Shown here one piece after another: positions 1 to 12,226 of a stretch of 64,000 bases of DNA. Each line of letters starts with the position of its first letter. Position 1 is the first letter of the stretch. The position numbers were made by a program, and so were the translations under genes. The stretch is from Ricordea florida. Taxonomy: Eukaryota > Cnidaria > Anthozoa > Corallimorpharia > Ricordeidae. The notes under the pieces are model-generated. The model was given only the letters and a program-made list of their open reading frames with translations, did no database searches and was not told the DNA's origin. Location of the stretch: positions 5,481,673 through 5,545,672 of the forward strand of contig OX453272.1 of the NCBI GenBank assembly GCA_949710005.1. The letters run 5' to 3'.

Positions 1-661
1 ACGAAAAAATATTTATATATGCATTCAATGGTAAACTGTAAGGTAAAGGAAGCGGGGGAAGGACTATGAAAGAGTAAGTATTGGCGCGGACGTGCGTCAA
101 ATTTTTTATGATCATTGAATCAGCGTTTATAATTTTCTACCGTTTAACAGATGTTTCCGACTTTTTCACATCTGTATACCCTGCATTTTGTGGGGCAAAT
201 TTGGCCTGTGGAGCAGCCGTGACAGGAGTCTTCGAGGCATTTTGTTGTCTTTGCATGCTTGCGCTGTTCGCCTACTCAGGACAGAGCGGCCGATCTGTGA
301 CAGGAGCTTTGCAAAGCCGCTTGGCAATTGTCCGATAGGAAACATTGCCAGGGGATCTGTCACCCTTCTTTTCAAGTTTGACTGCTGTGGGCCAAGGTCC
401 ACCACCCCCTAGTGTCTCGATTGCTTCTCCCCTCTACCACTTGGGAAGAGAGTAGAGGACAAAAGAGAAACCCTGGGAACGAAATTGCTCGAGGTTCGCG
501 CCGTTCTTATTGAGCTTCACACCTTTTTGGTTTTTACCTGATTTATGTGCCCTGGGTCTCGGAAAACTACGTGTAAAGTATGTCATGATCTGGGCCGCGC
601 AGGATAATAATATCTGCTTCTAGGGAAATTCTGGTCCACTCAGTTGGTTCCCTCAACTTAC
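1..661. other. Left edge: gene A intron, nothing recognised
   Basis: This lies downstream of A10 in gene A. Short open frames exist on both strands but none has an EGF cysteine pattern, a splice context or a recognisable domain. No repeat stands out. Confidence 0.5.
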
Positions 662-784
662 CTACGCATTCGTCAAGTTCGTTTTTCTTGTATCCTTTGT
701 TGCAGATGCATTCATACTTTTCAGGGTTAGTCTGGTTAGCAACACATTGATGAATTCCACAATTGTTGCCCTCTGGGCATGGCA
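662..784 (-). CDS. Gene A exon 10: EGF-like module type Q (last in window)
   Basis: Residues 351-391. VPCPEGNNCGIHQC, then ECICNKGYKKN and a final C; counterpart of B13. It follows A9 directly, and I find no R or P exon in the 1.2-kb intron between them, although B has both at this point. Confidence 0.85.
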   Translation of the reverse strand, partial: CHAQRATIVEFINVLLTRLTLKSMNASATKDTRKTNLTNA

Positions 785-3700
785 CTGAGAGAGAAAAATG
801 AGATAACGCATTTTCGTCGGTTATGTATCACTAAGAACAGCAAAGGTAATAAGACAATGAAATTACAGCTTTCCAGCAACGGGAGTGACTCAGGGAAAAA
901 TACCAGGTTCTTATTTTTCTATATTTAAGGCCACAAAAATCACAAATGTAGAAAGGTGAGGCAATTCCCAACAAGGAAACTTGATTGAAAATCGCTTGTC
1001 TCACTTTGCCATTTTGTTGGTGTCCTTTAATACTCTAAAAAAATTCCATAATGGGAATCTGGTATTTTGTTCAATGATTGGTTAAAATCCTTGGCTTAAA
1101 ATCCTTGGCTTAAAATCTAGTTGGGTCAGGTCATTGGATAGTATCCTTTGGAACTGTTGTCTGGTTTGTCATGCAGCACTTCTCCCTGAACTAGGTGGGC
1201 AAGGGAGCATTGAGTGAGGATCAATACAGCAGCTGCACTGGTATACCAAGGTCATGGATTCAAATACTCTTCAAGCCTAAATTTTTTCAGGTCTTATCTT
1301 GGCAGCTGACTATGTTGCTTACATTAAGCTGCATGTGAGGATCTGTCATTTATCATAACGGTAACTGAACTATTCAGTTATATGGAGTTCTGGCAGTCAC
1401 AGCAACTGTTTGATGTCAATAAATTTCACATCGTGGTTTGAGGGAAATTTAAAAGGAAAACAACATTGAAAAGGAACTTTGACCATGATGAAAAAAAATG
1501 GAAACCTCTTACAGGATATATGAGGATTTAATTAATATTTTAGACTATATTTTCTGTAGGATTATCTATCTCCTACTCATCAATCTATTTCTAATCTCCT
1601 GTCAGATGCATAATTCATTTTACTTTTAATGTACCACATGCCTTTGGGCTTTTTTTTAATGTCTCTATACTATAACCTCAAGCTGTAATGATAATTAACT
1701 ATTTTTCTTCTTTCTTTGCCCCTTGTCGTCCAGTGTATTTCTTAGTTGTGTAAGTCGTGTAACTGTACTTGTTAGTATTGTAAATAAATAAAAAAAAATA
1801 AATTAAAAAAAATTAAATTACTGCTAATTTCAAGAGGCTGACATTTTGCGTGGCAACATTTTTGTCAGGGTCTGATCTAATACTGTCATCCTCCTTTTCA
1901 CCTTAGGTACTATAATTTGCATAGCCCAGCATTCAGCTTTTTTGTTCATTTGAAGTAGGGCTGTTTTGCTCTTGAGAAACCAGTCCACAAAGGGTAATGT
2001 TAAGAGCCTACCATAGCATTTTCCATCCTTGTTCTTCATATAGCCTTCATTGCATCTACACTCATGCACTTTTGGAAGGTAAGGATCTGCCAAACAGAAA
2101 GAGTTGCTTCCACACTTCACATTTTTGGAACACGGCACTGAAGCTGAAAAGGAAATCAAGAAAATAATTGGAGTGCAACATAATGTATAGATAAATATGG
2201 TATCGGTGGTCTGATTATTGAGTCAGGGGTGCAGCTAGAGTGCATATCCTGGGTGCCCCTGCCCACTGTTAGTGATGTGCTGTAATCCAACAGCATACAA
2301 ATCTTGTAATTTATCTCAACTAATCCATGCTGCTATTTTGTAGGGTTCTCCCCCTCCCTTACACACTGCTCATCCACGAAAATGTCACTTTAATGAAAAC
2401 ATATCAAGGATGTTGATGTGACTTAATGTGGCAGGTGGCCTGGGAATAACATGGATTGAATTCTAGCTATGCCCCTTGAAAGTGCTTTGCAAAATGTGAA
2501 GCAGCAATTTTTCTTTTTATGTGTTCTCTATGACAAAATGTACAATAGTCATACATACAGCACAAGCCTAAGATGGCATAGGATGCAGTCAACTGTGCAC
2601 AAAAACACCTGATGGCTAAATGACAATTAATTATTACGTAAGGCCAGTGCACAATTTCTTCTTATGTTGAATTTATATACTGAAGAAGTTTAGTATGCTA
2701 ACTAAAAGATTAAGAAAGTAATAGTATGAACATTGACAAGTTGTGATTTCTCTAATAGACTTACAAAGCTTCACAAATTTTAAAAGAATTGCCTAGAAAC
2801 TCACACCCTCGTTAATTAACACATCCTAACATGATACTTACATCTACAGAACTGTCCATTTCCAAATGTCTTTCCTTGACAGATGCACTTTCCATTATCA
2901 CATTTGGCCTGAGCATTGCACTGCTTGTCACTACTGCACTTTTTCACTGGAGCTGTACAATTAAAGTTGGAGAGATGTAAATGAAAAAGGTTTTCTTTGT
3001 ACAATTGAAGCCCAGAGCATACTTTATCAGGGCTTAAATCCCTGACTCTCTGTGAAATGAATTGTTTACCTTTATACTTTATTTAAAAGAGAAGCAAACA
3101 GCACTGGTTCTAGATCTATTTCTCAGTATAAAACAATTATATCATAATGCATTATTGAATGTGTTTATGGTAATCACCTGGCTTGCATGTCTTTCCGTTA
3201 CCCACAAGTCCATCTTTACATTTGCATTTCCTGTTTACGCATCTTGAGTAAGCTGGACAGTTGTTGTCTTTCAGACACTCTACAAGGCATAGTCAATCAA
3301 ACAAAGAATTTATTTTGTACCAACACTAAGACACTATGCAGCAGTACTTATCTATAATTAACCAGCGGAACAGCTAGTGCAGACCTTAAATGCTGGTCAT
3401 CATAATAAGAACCTTTTCCTGTAACAAATTGTCATAAGGGAAGGTTTTTCTAAACAATTCAGTGCAGATGACAAAATATGTGAACAGAAACCTAATAGCT
3501 GGGAAATGGAAAAAGCTAATAATAGACAAGCAAACATTTCTGGGTAACCGTGTACCTACCCCTCCCCTAACCCAACATTAACGCTAACCTTTTAACTTAT
3601 TATAACTTGTTGGGTTAGGGGAGGGGTAGGTGAACAGTTGCCCAGATACTTACATTAATCCAAAATTTCAGTGTGTTAACCCCAAACAGTGCAGAAAGTT

Positions 3701-6042
3701 GAAATTGAGTGTAGAAATTTGAAATTAAATCTTTGCATGCATATTATCAACAAGTAATCAAATGATTTTCAGTGCAATTTTGTATAAAGGATCACTCGTA
3801 AATTTTTCAAAGACAACAAATTGAACGCGCCCTACAGGCTTGTGCGATTTTTTCAGTCTTTGAAAAATATACCTGTTGCCATTTATTACAAATTGCACTC
3901 GAATGCTAATACATTTATCATTATCATTTCTATCCAAATTACTTATGAACAGTCTGAAAGTGAGAGTATCATTGGTATTACTCACGGACACAATTCCTTC
4001 CATGTTTTAGTAGACCTGGCCTACACCTGCATTCATGAACATCTTTGAGTAGTGGTTCAGCAATGCACTTCTGATGAGGCCCACACTTGTTGCAAGGCTT
4101 TCCAACTGTAAACATACAAAATTGTAATTTCAGTCCTTAAAGATATTATTTGTGGCCTAAGAATATACATGGAAAAAAGTCAACATGCTGATTGGCTGAG
4201 AATGTGTCAGTTAATCTCAAACAGTGCAGAAAGTTGACATTGAGTGTAGAAATTTGAAATTAGATCTTTGCATGTATATTATTAACAAGTAATCAAATGA
4301 TTTAGAGTGCAACTTTATTTCAATAAGCACTCTCGCATTTTTCAAAGACATTACAAATTGCACTCACCCTATGGACTGATTTTAATAATTTTTTCAGTCT
4401 TTGAGAAAATAACTTGTGCTCATTTATTCCAAATTGCACTTGAAACCATTTGATTGCCTAAATATGTGCATGAAATTTCATAGCACATGTCTAATCATAC
4501 ACAAAAACAATAGATATAATTGTTTTCCATTCTCGTTTCCACATGCTTTTCTCACAATCCTGTCAAATATTATTCCATTACATCAGTATGCATTGTCAGT
4601 GGTAAGTTTTTGTTTTGAAATAAACCAAAGTCCAAGTGTATGTTGTTGAAGTGATTTTCAAAACATGATGTATGGAATTCAGAAAATAAATGAGTATACT
4701 GTATGTAGATAATAACATGAACCAGCACCTGCTATAACCAAGTTTTAATAATTTAATAATCTGATCTACATGTACAGTATTTATGTCAGGAAAGAAGTTC
4801 AATAATTTATTTGCACTGAGCATTCAAATGTAATTACAGTATTGCAGTCAAGCAGAATACGCACCTACATTCATGGAGGCTTAGAGGGATATTAAAAAAA
4901 TTCTAGTTATCTCAGTCTCTTACGTAAATGGTTTGAACCCAAGTGAGTTGGCTGCAGTTATTTGTGCAGTTCGATTGGTCAGGTGTCAGGAGGTGGTGTC
5001 TTTGTTAAATATTGTGTTGGGTCATTTCAGCTGTGATGGTATTGACTGTTTGTTAGTAATACCATGGTACTATTATGCACTGGCTGTAGAGAGTCAGTTG
5101 TTATTGCTCAAGTAGCAGTATAAGACAGGTATAATTTTTCCTGATACCAACCTCTGCAGAGTTTCCCATTTCCAATGTAATTTCCTTGGCAGATGCACTT
5201 CCCTTTTTCACATTTGGCTTTTGATGAGCACTGGCTGTTGCTATTGCACTTAGCAGTAGGGGCTTCATGACATCAACCATAGGTAAAGCAAAACCCAGAA
5301 AGGTACTATCACTATTATTTAATTAAGCTATCATTTTAAACTTAAAGCATTTATAATAATAGTAAGGACATTTATCTTTGAATGTTGTTCTGGCTGCTAA
5401 AATGGACTCATCCTGGTATGGCTGAGTCTATCTATATGTGGGATTTCTCTGAATTTGTTTCTAACCAGTTATTTTTAAATAATAGACTGCATTCAATCCA
5501 GTGTTAACCCATAAGCCTTGAAGTGGGTGACTGCCTTTGAATATCTTTAACCACAGCTTTTCCACATGCAAACTACCAAGAACCATATTTGGAAAATCAA
5601 GAGAAACCAAATGAAACAATTAAATTGGCTTGCGTATCACAACATACGTACCAGAAAATACCCACCACTACTCAACAAGTAGTGAACACATCGTTGTCGC
5701 AAATGTATGTTGTTTACAGCTGCATGCCACTGAAACCGGACAGTGTCAACAAGCTCAAAGACTTGGGCAAGGAGTTTCCAAATATGGTACTTGGGAAATA
5801 TTGAATCTGGACAAGCTGAGAAAACTTGTTACACGTTTCTACTATTACATATACTACTATCAAGGTTGTTGGTGGTGATTACCAAGTTTGCAGAGAAATC
5901 CATTTCCTACGTAACCTGGGTTACACTGGCATTTCTTTTTCTTCATATCACAATCGGAGTAATCAGGACAGTTGCGTTTTCCAAGACATTTTGTACCTGT
6001 GGAATTTAAAAGATAATCCAGTTTATTATATGACTAGCGCTG

Positions 6043-6073
<31 letters not shown>

Positions 6074-6191
6074 TAGGTTGCCCGCTCGGGATAACTATGT
6101 CCCGCAAGGAAAATTAATCCAATAAATCCTTTATTGACCAAGCTTGTTCGGTCTAGATGGCTGGATATTGGCCTCGTTCTTTTTTTGCGTG

Positions 6192-6224
<33 letters not shown>

Positions 6225-9200
6225 CACGCAAAAAAAAGAACTTAGCCAATATCCAGCCATCTTGACCTCACGCTTGGTCAATAACCCATATTTATTACAA
6301 ATTGCACTGATGAACTCAAAAGATAATTGAAAGGCTTTCAAGGCTGCTGCCTAACGGTCGCCCGGTCGCCTGGGGCGCCTAGGTTATGTGTTTGGGCGAC
6401 CAACTTTCCGTTCAAGGAGCCCGGACGGGCGCCTAAAACCTATTATCATCATGTGCAATGAGTCTTGCTTCGATGTAAATTTGGTTCTCATTAGGTGCAT
6501 TCTTAGAAGTACAAATTCTTTGTAATTTGCGAAAGTTCAAATGTGGTAAATTTTCACAAACTCGAAACAAAATACGACGAACCACGAACGTTTGGGAAGC
6601 CATTTTGAGGCTTGTTGGCAGTTTAAGACTGGGTCCTAGATGTGATTGCCAAATGTGGAATAGCAAAATAATGGGCTGTGCGTTGCTTCTGGTGAAGGTT
6701 CGGCGACCGATTAGCTTTCGCTTTCGCATTTCTTTCATAAGTTTGCCGATTTGATGGCTTATTCTTCTGGGAACCGGATGAACAGCGATTGGATATGTGA
6801 CTTTTAGTTACGTGCTATCAACCCCACGAGCTTGATTTTCGATGAAGATGGTCAGTTTTCGAGAGAATTTCAAGAGTGCGGTATGATATTTCAATGTCAG
6901 TGATTTGCTTCAATTTGTAAATAAAGAAAACTTTAATGAGAATGTTCGTAGAGTTTTACTTTGTTGCACGTGAACATGCATCCATTTTCCCGCGTAAATT
7001 TCCAAAGATTCACTTGGCAGCGATGGCGTTTTCGCAGCAGGTAAGTGAAGGTTTCTATTCCCGTGTCGATGTATACATATGTAAATATAATGTCGATGTA
7101 AATATAATGCAGTCAAAGTTGTGGAACACTGTTATTTCTACGTAAAAGATTAATAAATTAATGCATTTTTTGGTTGCAACTAACAACTTATTAACTAAAC
7201 CCCAAAATGCATGGGCATAACCGCAATGACAATCATCAAATCAGAGAGCCAGAAAGAGTTTTAAGTAAGGGACACAACTCATGTAAATTTGCAAGTGCCC
7301 AACGGCCTGTAAAACAAAATAGGAAGAAATGACGATCAACACATCACCATTCTGGTCCTGTTATTTGCCTACGACACAAAATACATTATCAAATAAGGTA
7401 AAAACATGCGCCTTATATGAAGTTTTGTAATTTATTCTGGGCTCCTAGAAATATGGCTCGGGCTCCTAACTTTTAAGTTTTGGAGCCCAAGGGGCTCCCT
7501 TAAATTTGTCTTAGGCAGCAGCCTTGGGCTTTGTGTGGAAAATTATGAATTTTGAGCAGAGTGAAATAATAGCCTTACAATGGTTCTCAGTAGGAAAGGG
7601 GTAGTGCTATACAGGGGCTATAATATAGGTATATACCACTTTGGAAGGTATGGTGTTCAAGTCTGGTTATAGAGTATAGAAATCAGACAGTTTGCGTCTA
7701 GGGTAGGGTATTAAAACACTGCCCTGCTAAGACCTAGTGATGGTAATTTCTCATCAAATTAGGTGCATATCTGCTATAGTTTGGGTTTCCCTTGTAGTAA
7801 ATCCTAAGTTTTGTTTGTGAACATTACCATCTACATGTTGCGCCAACTTTCAACTTGGGCATTCCCTCTAGCTTGGGAAGCCAGAGTGGTAAAACCATGT
7901 AACATGACACACTTAAGTTTCATGGACTCTGTTAATTGCTCATTGCTGTCTAGGGCATGGTTACAGAAGAAATAAAAAAGGTGTTACAAATTAAGGAATA
8001 AACTATGGTTACCTCCAACTTTTAAACATCCTTCTGCTCCAGCCCGTCCAAAGAAACCTGGTAGACACTTGCAAAGGTGTTTACCCCTGTTGAATAGACA
8101 CTTTGAATGCCTGTATTTTTCATTCTGTGTTACTTCATAGCAATCCGCAGTCATAAAACATTTTTTTTCTTTCTCTGCAACAGTTATATCAAACAGTAGA
8201 TTAATTGTGTTATACAGTAATCTGATTTATTATATGGCAGGTTATTCTGCTAGTGGGCAAGATGGGGCAAATTGTGAGTTGTGACTGGGTACCTGAGCAG
8301 GCAAGACGAACCTGTTTTGCGCCTCTAGTTCTTTTGAAGATTCTGGAAAAGCCTTGAGTGTGTGAGGTATATACTAATGCATAAAAGCCTACATTTAAAA
8401 TAAAGTTTCACTCTCACTCGGATGTGATGGCATGCATGAGGTTGCTTTATTGGTACCGGTATATACTAATTAAAAATGATTGAAGGGGTGTTTGGAATAA
8501 AGCCCTCAACAATTCTTACATTTTACCCTGTATTTGCTTGGAAACTGAAAAGAGAATTTGATACTGGATCAAGAGTCACTTAGGGTTTCATTCCACACAC
8601 CCCTTCTGTTGTACTTTTCAATCTCAGGGAGTACAGTGGCTTTACAAATATGCCACCACTATTAATCACCTCCATTGCAGAGAATAACTGCTAAATATCC
8701 AACTGTTAAATGGCTACAGCTTTTAGATAGATTTCCCTAACCCCTGAGAAACTGGAATTAGATTAATTACCTGTTGAGCTACAGTTACTGTAACAATTTT
8801 ATTGCAATATAAAGTAGATTACATAATTGAATTTCAGTTGGACATTTGTAGGGGTAATCCCGTGATTTAGAATGCAATTTGGAATAAATTAGTGTAAGAC
8901 TAAAAATTTAAACAACTCTGTACCACAAGAGCAAGTTTTTGACCAATCAATTTTGAGTGCTTATTTATTCCAAGTTGTGCTCAGACATTTTATTTCTTGT
9001 TAATGATATACATAGAAAAATTTCATTTCAGATTTGTGACCTCAGTCCTAATTTTTTGCTCTCTATTTCAACCATGTGCATTGTTTGGGATTAATTGATG
9101 TGTTCTCAACCAGTCAGGGTTTTGAAAGTTTTGCACGTGTATTATTAGCTCTAGCAGCAAGGGCAAAGACTGTGAATTTCTCAACATACCACATTTGGTC

Positions 9201-11106
9201 TTGCCATCACCAATGACTTCGAAACCGTTACACTGGCATTCAAACTGAACACACTTGGCTACTCCTTTCAAGCAGTCTTTGTCTGTAATACAATGTGCTG
9301 GTTTGGCTGCAAAGGAAAAAGTCAGGATAACAGAACTTTGGAATGTTATTTGATTAACAAATATTATTGGAGAAAGGAAAGATGTCTTTCACATCATGAA
9401 TTAGAGAATATCATCTCACTAAGTAGAAAAAACCAAACTGAATCTATTGTCTATAAACGACATAGCACACTGTATTACTGTGCCTTTTATTGACAAAATG
9501 TAAGAGGACACCAAATCGAACATTTCATTTCAAGAAAAAAATAAACTTCCATTTCATGATAAAAAAGGAGCTTTTCTCGCCGTAGTGGAGCATTAGCTAT
9601 CAGGCCAACTCTTCAGTAATAACTCTGTAGTGTATTTTGTAGCGTACATATTGTGTACTTATTATTGTTTGTTTTTTTTTACATATATGTAATTTTGACA
9701 AATATGTTAAAGTGATAATGATAAAAACAAATTTAAAAAACCCGGAAACAGGTTTAAAAAGGAAAATAAATAAATCAGATGCTGTACTTACAGGTCATGT
9801 AAAGTTGGTAATATAAATCTCCCTGTGGTATTGCAGGTGAAAAAAACAGGAGGAGAAAAGTTATTTGGGCCTCCAGATTTTCTTTTAAAACAAAAGCACC
9901 AGGTGATAATTATTGCATTTTTGCTGTCTTTTTCATTTAGTGCAAACTCCAAAACTTCCTTTTCAAGTGAGTTTTTAAGTTATCCACTCTGAATCAGGTC
10001 TTTTCATTCACACTTTCGTTTTATTTTCTGACGTATGTTGAAGTTAAAGGTTGATCGACCCTGACTTTTACCCTGCGTCGGTTTTTACATCTAAACACGC
10101 CATTTTAGACATATGTTTCTACTCGGTAATTTTCGAATGTGTGTTTTACACGAACTTAATGGTCTCGTCTCAGCGAAATCTCCTGTGTCTATAAAACAGA
10201 ATGCCAAAGAGCAGATGCTTGCCACAAATCCATTCAATTTTATTTCTTAGGAAGATATAGACGCGCGATATACCGCTAAAACTAAAAACAACTTGGTCTT
10301 TGAAAGTCAAATGCCCTCTTAAGGATGAAATTCAGTTATTACTTCGGATTTGTATGGGCTCTTCGCTTAATGAATGTCTGGCATACGATCTAACTAGAAG
10401 GATAGTTTCTGAAAGAAGGCGAGAGGTAACAATGTGGCATCAATTTATTTTCCCAATTAGTTCATTACAAAACTGTTTATAATCCAACAAGACCGGACAA
10501 CCAGGGAAACAAAGAGTGGTAAAGGTTTCTTTAAAGAATAGTCCACTGTCAGTATCCGGAAAAATGAAACGGAATAATGGGTTTTTGTACTCCTTTAACC
10601 ACTTAACGTCTGAGATTTCTTTTTTCTGTATCGCTTACGCTACGCATAATCTTGCGCCATTTTTCATCAGACATGTCGTCCGTTATTTTCCCTCACGACC
10701 AAAAATTGTCGCCCGTTTTAGTTTAAAAAACAAACGAGTAACACAAAAAACTGTGACGCATTGAAATTATCCCATAATGGAAGTTAAATATGGCTTTTGC
10801 TAGGATAAACTCTCACCGGGAGTTACATTGAATTATTAGATGTCACAACACCATTTTTATTTTTACTACTATGAAACCCCATCGAATTTAGTACAACTGA
10901 CCCAGTTAATAATGAAAAACAAGTAACCTCGCCGGGTTCAGCAGTGAACTTAAAACATAACTCAAAACGTCTGTAGAGGAAATAGCTCCAAACGATGAAA
11001 CCGCACGGCTAAGATTTTACTTACGTTGTGGTGCAAGAAACCCAACACAACAGCCGAGGACCACAAACAGCAAACAGAAAGTAATCTGCTTTCTCATTGT
11101 TCCCAT
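662..11106 (-). CDS. Gene A: secreted multi-EGF protein, 3' end outside window
   Basis: Ten exons on the minus strand: 11106-11025, 9306-9190, 8174-8013, 5996-5883, 5262-5152, 4105-3986, 3279-3178, 2952-2842, 2143-2012, 784-662. Joined they stay open for 391 codons plus one base. Residues 1-27 carry a signal peptide (MGTMRKQITFCLLFVVLG...). Each later exon is one six-cysteine EGF-like module, mostly with the C4-x-C5 spacing of EGF, and all are phase 1-1. Module order by type is first, second (long), R, P, Q, R, P, Q, Q, parallel to genes B and C. The last exon ends at a good donor (GTAAGT), so the gene continues left; by analogy with B the missing part is a final EGF block and GPI tail. The role is unknown: an extracellular, probably membrane-tethered protein. 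Exon structure is strong; function is not. Confidence 0.88.
785..2011. other. Gene A intron A9-A10, low-complexity DNA
   Basis: AT-rich, with A-rich tracts around 1780-1820. I looked for the type R and P exons that gene B has at the equivalent place and saw neither. Confidence 0.45.
2012..2143 (-). CDS. Gene A exon 9: EGF-like module type Q
   Basis: Residues 307-350. VPCSKNVKCGSNSFC, LADPYLP, then ECRCNEGYMKNKDGKC. Counterpart of B10. It closes the second R-P-Q block. Confidence 0.87.
2842..2952 (-). CDS. Gene A exon 8: EGF-like module type P
   Basis: Residues 270-306. KCSSDKQCNAQAKC, then GKCICQGKTFGNGQFC, very close to B9. Acceptor TGTACAG, donor GTAAGT. Confidence 0.88.
3178..3279 (-). 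CDS. Gene A exon 7: EGF-like module type R
   Basis: Residues 236-269. ECLKDNNCPAYSRC, then KCKCKDGLVGNGKTC. Closest counterparts are B7 and B11. It starts the second R-P-Q block of gene A. Confidence 0.87.
3540..3645. mobile_element. Foldback MITE, family 1 copy 1
   Basis: About 37-bp arms (ACCTACCCCTCCCCTAACCC and its complement) around a short AT-rich loop, in the A6-A7 intron. A second copy lies at 31113-31248. Confidence 0.7.
3662..3912. repeat. Dispersed repeat, family 2 copy 1
   Basis: Shares AACAGTGCAGAAAGTTGA, AACAAGTAATCAAATGATTT and the TTTTCAGTCTTTGA motif with 4205-4452, and more distantly with 8870-9060 and 41603-41850. Internally semi-palindromic; likely non-autonomous DNA elements. 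Confidence 0.6.
3986..4105 (-). CDS. Gene A exon 6: EGF-like module type Q
   Basis: Residues 196-235. CNKCGPHQKCIAEPLL, then CRCRPG and a final C. The CxxCG start and acidic-Pro loop mark type Q (compare B6, C6). Donor is C|GTGAGT. Confidence 0.86.
4205..4452. repeat. Dispersed repeat, family 2 copy 2
   Basis: Direct-orientation relative of 3662-3912, in the A5-A6 intron. Confidence 0.6.
5152..5262 (-). CDS. Gene A exon 5: EGF-like module type P
   Basis: Residues 159-195. Spacing is C-x5-C-x5-C-x4-C-x-C-x10-C with KAKCEKGKCICQGN and IGNGKLC. It matches B5 and C5. Confidence 0.87.
5550..5820. mobile_element. MITE family 3 copy 1
   Basis: Begins CCACAGCTTTTCCACATGC and ends GAATCTGGACAAGCTGAG, which are imperfect inverted repeats. 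About 270 bp, in the A4-A5 intron. A related copy lies at 27741-28000. Confidence 0.6.
5883..5996 (-). CDS. Gene A exon 4: EGF-like module type R
   Basis: Residues 121-158. NCPDYSDC then KCQCNPGYVGNGFLC: a compact module ending G-x-G-N-G, matching B4 and C4. First exon of the first R-P-Q block. Confidence 0.87.
6133..6282. mobile_element. Palindromic element around CTCGACTTCGTCTCGG
   Basis: Arms TTGACCAAGC...GGCTGGATATTGG and complement surround an inner hairpin (GTTTATGGACC/GGTCCATAAAC). Preceded at 6030-6100 by GGCTACCCGAGCGGGCAAGA. The same pieces recur, diverged, at 52975-53345. Confidence 0.6.
6339..7526. mobile_element. 1.2-kb DNA transposon with 16-bp inverted repeats
   Basis: Ends CAAGGCTGCTGCCTAA and TTAGGCAGCAGCCTTG are perfect complements, flanked on both sides by GGCTTT. 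No transposase is seen. Inside lies a plus-strand ATGGCGTTTTCGCAGCAG|GTAAGT (7023-7040), which looks like a first coding exon, and an unassigned minus frame at 6433-6738. It could be a remnant that kept its own exon 1 or captured a host promoter. Confidence 0.65.
8013..8174 (-). CDS. Gene A exon 3: second, long EGF-like module
   Basis: Residues 67-120, six cysteines, with long spacing between cysteines 2 and 3 and the motif C-K-C-L-P-G-F-F-G-R-A before the last cysteine. It is the counterpart of B3 and C3, which share the HS-C and FGRA/IGR features. Confidence 0.85.
9190..9306 (-). CDS. Gene A exon 2: first EGF-like module
   Basis: Residues 28-66. Acceptor TTTGCAG, donor GTATG. The cysteine pattern with DKDCLKG and IGDGKTKC matches exons B2 and C2, so this is the conserved N-terminal module of the family. 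Confidence 0.85.
11025..11106 (-). CDS. Gene A exon 1: signal peptide
   Basis: ATG at 11106, 27 codons plus one base. A hydrophobic run TFCLLFVVLGCCVGFLA follows the basic residues RK, and the exon ends CAA C|GTAAGT (phase 1). A second ATG lies three codons downstream (MRKQ) and could also serve. Genes B and C have first exons of the same design. Confidence 0.85.
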
Positions 11107-12138
11107 TTCGTATATGTTTTTCCCTCGTATCAGCGAAGCATCCTTTCCTAAGCAACGATAAAGTGCAGGACTGCTATCTCTGAATTGAACCAAACTGGAA
11201 GTTTCTTTTTTAGTTGTGCTCGAGTTTTTTGCTTGCGCAATTTTGCTTACGCAACAATGAAAGATTGCGTCATTTCCAACGAAGTTCAAAACTTTTCATA
11301 CGTTTTGCCAGTCTCTCTTCGTTTCGCTCGCGTTACCTCAAAACATCCATTACATTTTATTCGCATGCAAAATGAAAACTAGGAAATCAAACCTAGGGTA
11401 ATCCAGATAATAAGTTTAATTCAACTAAGTTTGTTTTAAATTTTATAGTCAGTGAGCTACATAAAATAACATAAAGGGTCGGCCATTTTTATTTTTTTTT
11501 TTTGCTCGGGAATGTTACGTTGAGATACAAGAGTTGGCTTTTTGGTCTGTTTTCGGGCGTAAAACTCATTCTAGAAAAAAGGTTAAAGAGAAAGTTCTTG
11601 CCCATCGAATTTTCACAGAAAGTAAAAATTTAATTATTTTTCCTGAGACATTTCAAACGAGTCTTTATTACGCGGGATGACGTAGTCAGCCAGCGTATAA
11701 AATTCGGTAGCGCATTCCTTCCGTCGTCTTGGGAGTCAAAAATTTCCTTGCTTTTTTAACTTTCCCGTATCCCGAGCCCGTCCCGAAAAATTGTGTGATT
11801 TTTATTGGCCGTAACTCCGAATCACGTGCAAGTCAGATTGGATTGCACCATGGATATCCGTGATCGCACAATCAGCAAAAAAACATACTGCGTCAGCAAT
11901 TTTAAACCAACACATCCCGCGTAAACGTCTTCAGGCGTCTTCTTGTTTTAACTGTTTTTCGTCCCCGAGAGTTTTTTCCTTTTTCTAAAATGCACCCAAA
12001 CGTTGAAATTGTCGATATGACGTGCATGTAATGTAATAGTTAGCGCTTGTTTACGCGAGCCAATCAGGACTTCAACAAAAAAATTTTCCACACGAGCGCC
12101 AAATAAGATAACCATGACCTTTTTGCTGGACACAAGAA
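11107..12138. promoter_or_regulatory. Shared intergenic region between divergent genes A and B
   Basis: About 1.03 kb separates the start codon of A (minus) from that of B (plus). It must contain both 5' untranslated regions and both promoters. A CCAAT box reads on the plus strand near 12059, about 80 bp before the gene B ATG. I see no convincing TATA box for either gene. Co-regulation is an inference from the layout alone. Confidence 0.5.
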
Positions 12139-12226
12139 ATGGGAGTAATTGAGAAACAGTTCGCTTTGTTTTTGCTACTCATTTTCATCTTCAATTCCTT
12201 TGCTACAGAGAAATTCAGGACTATAC
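12139..12226 (+). CDS. Gene B exon 1: signal peptide
   Basis: ATG at 12139, 29 codons plus one base. [16 protein letters not shown] is the hydrophobic core, with likely cleavage after NSFA. Donor C|GTAAGT (phase 1) fits exon 2. Confidence 0.86.
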
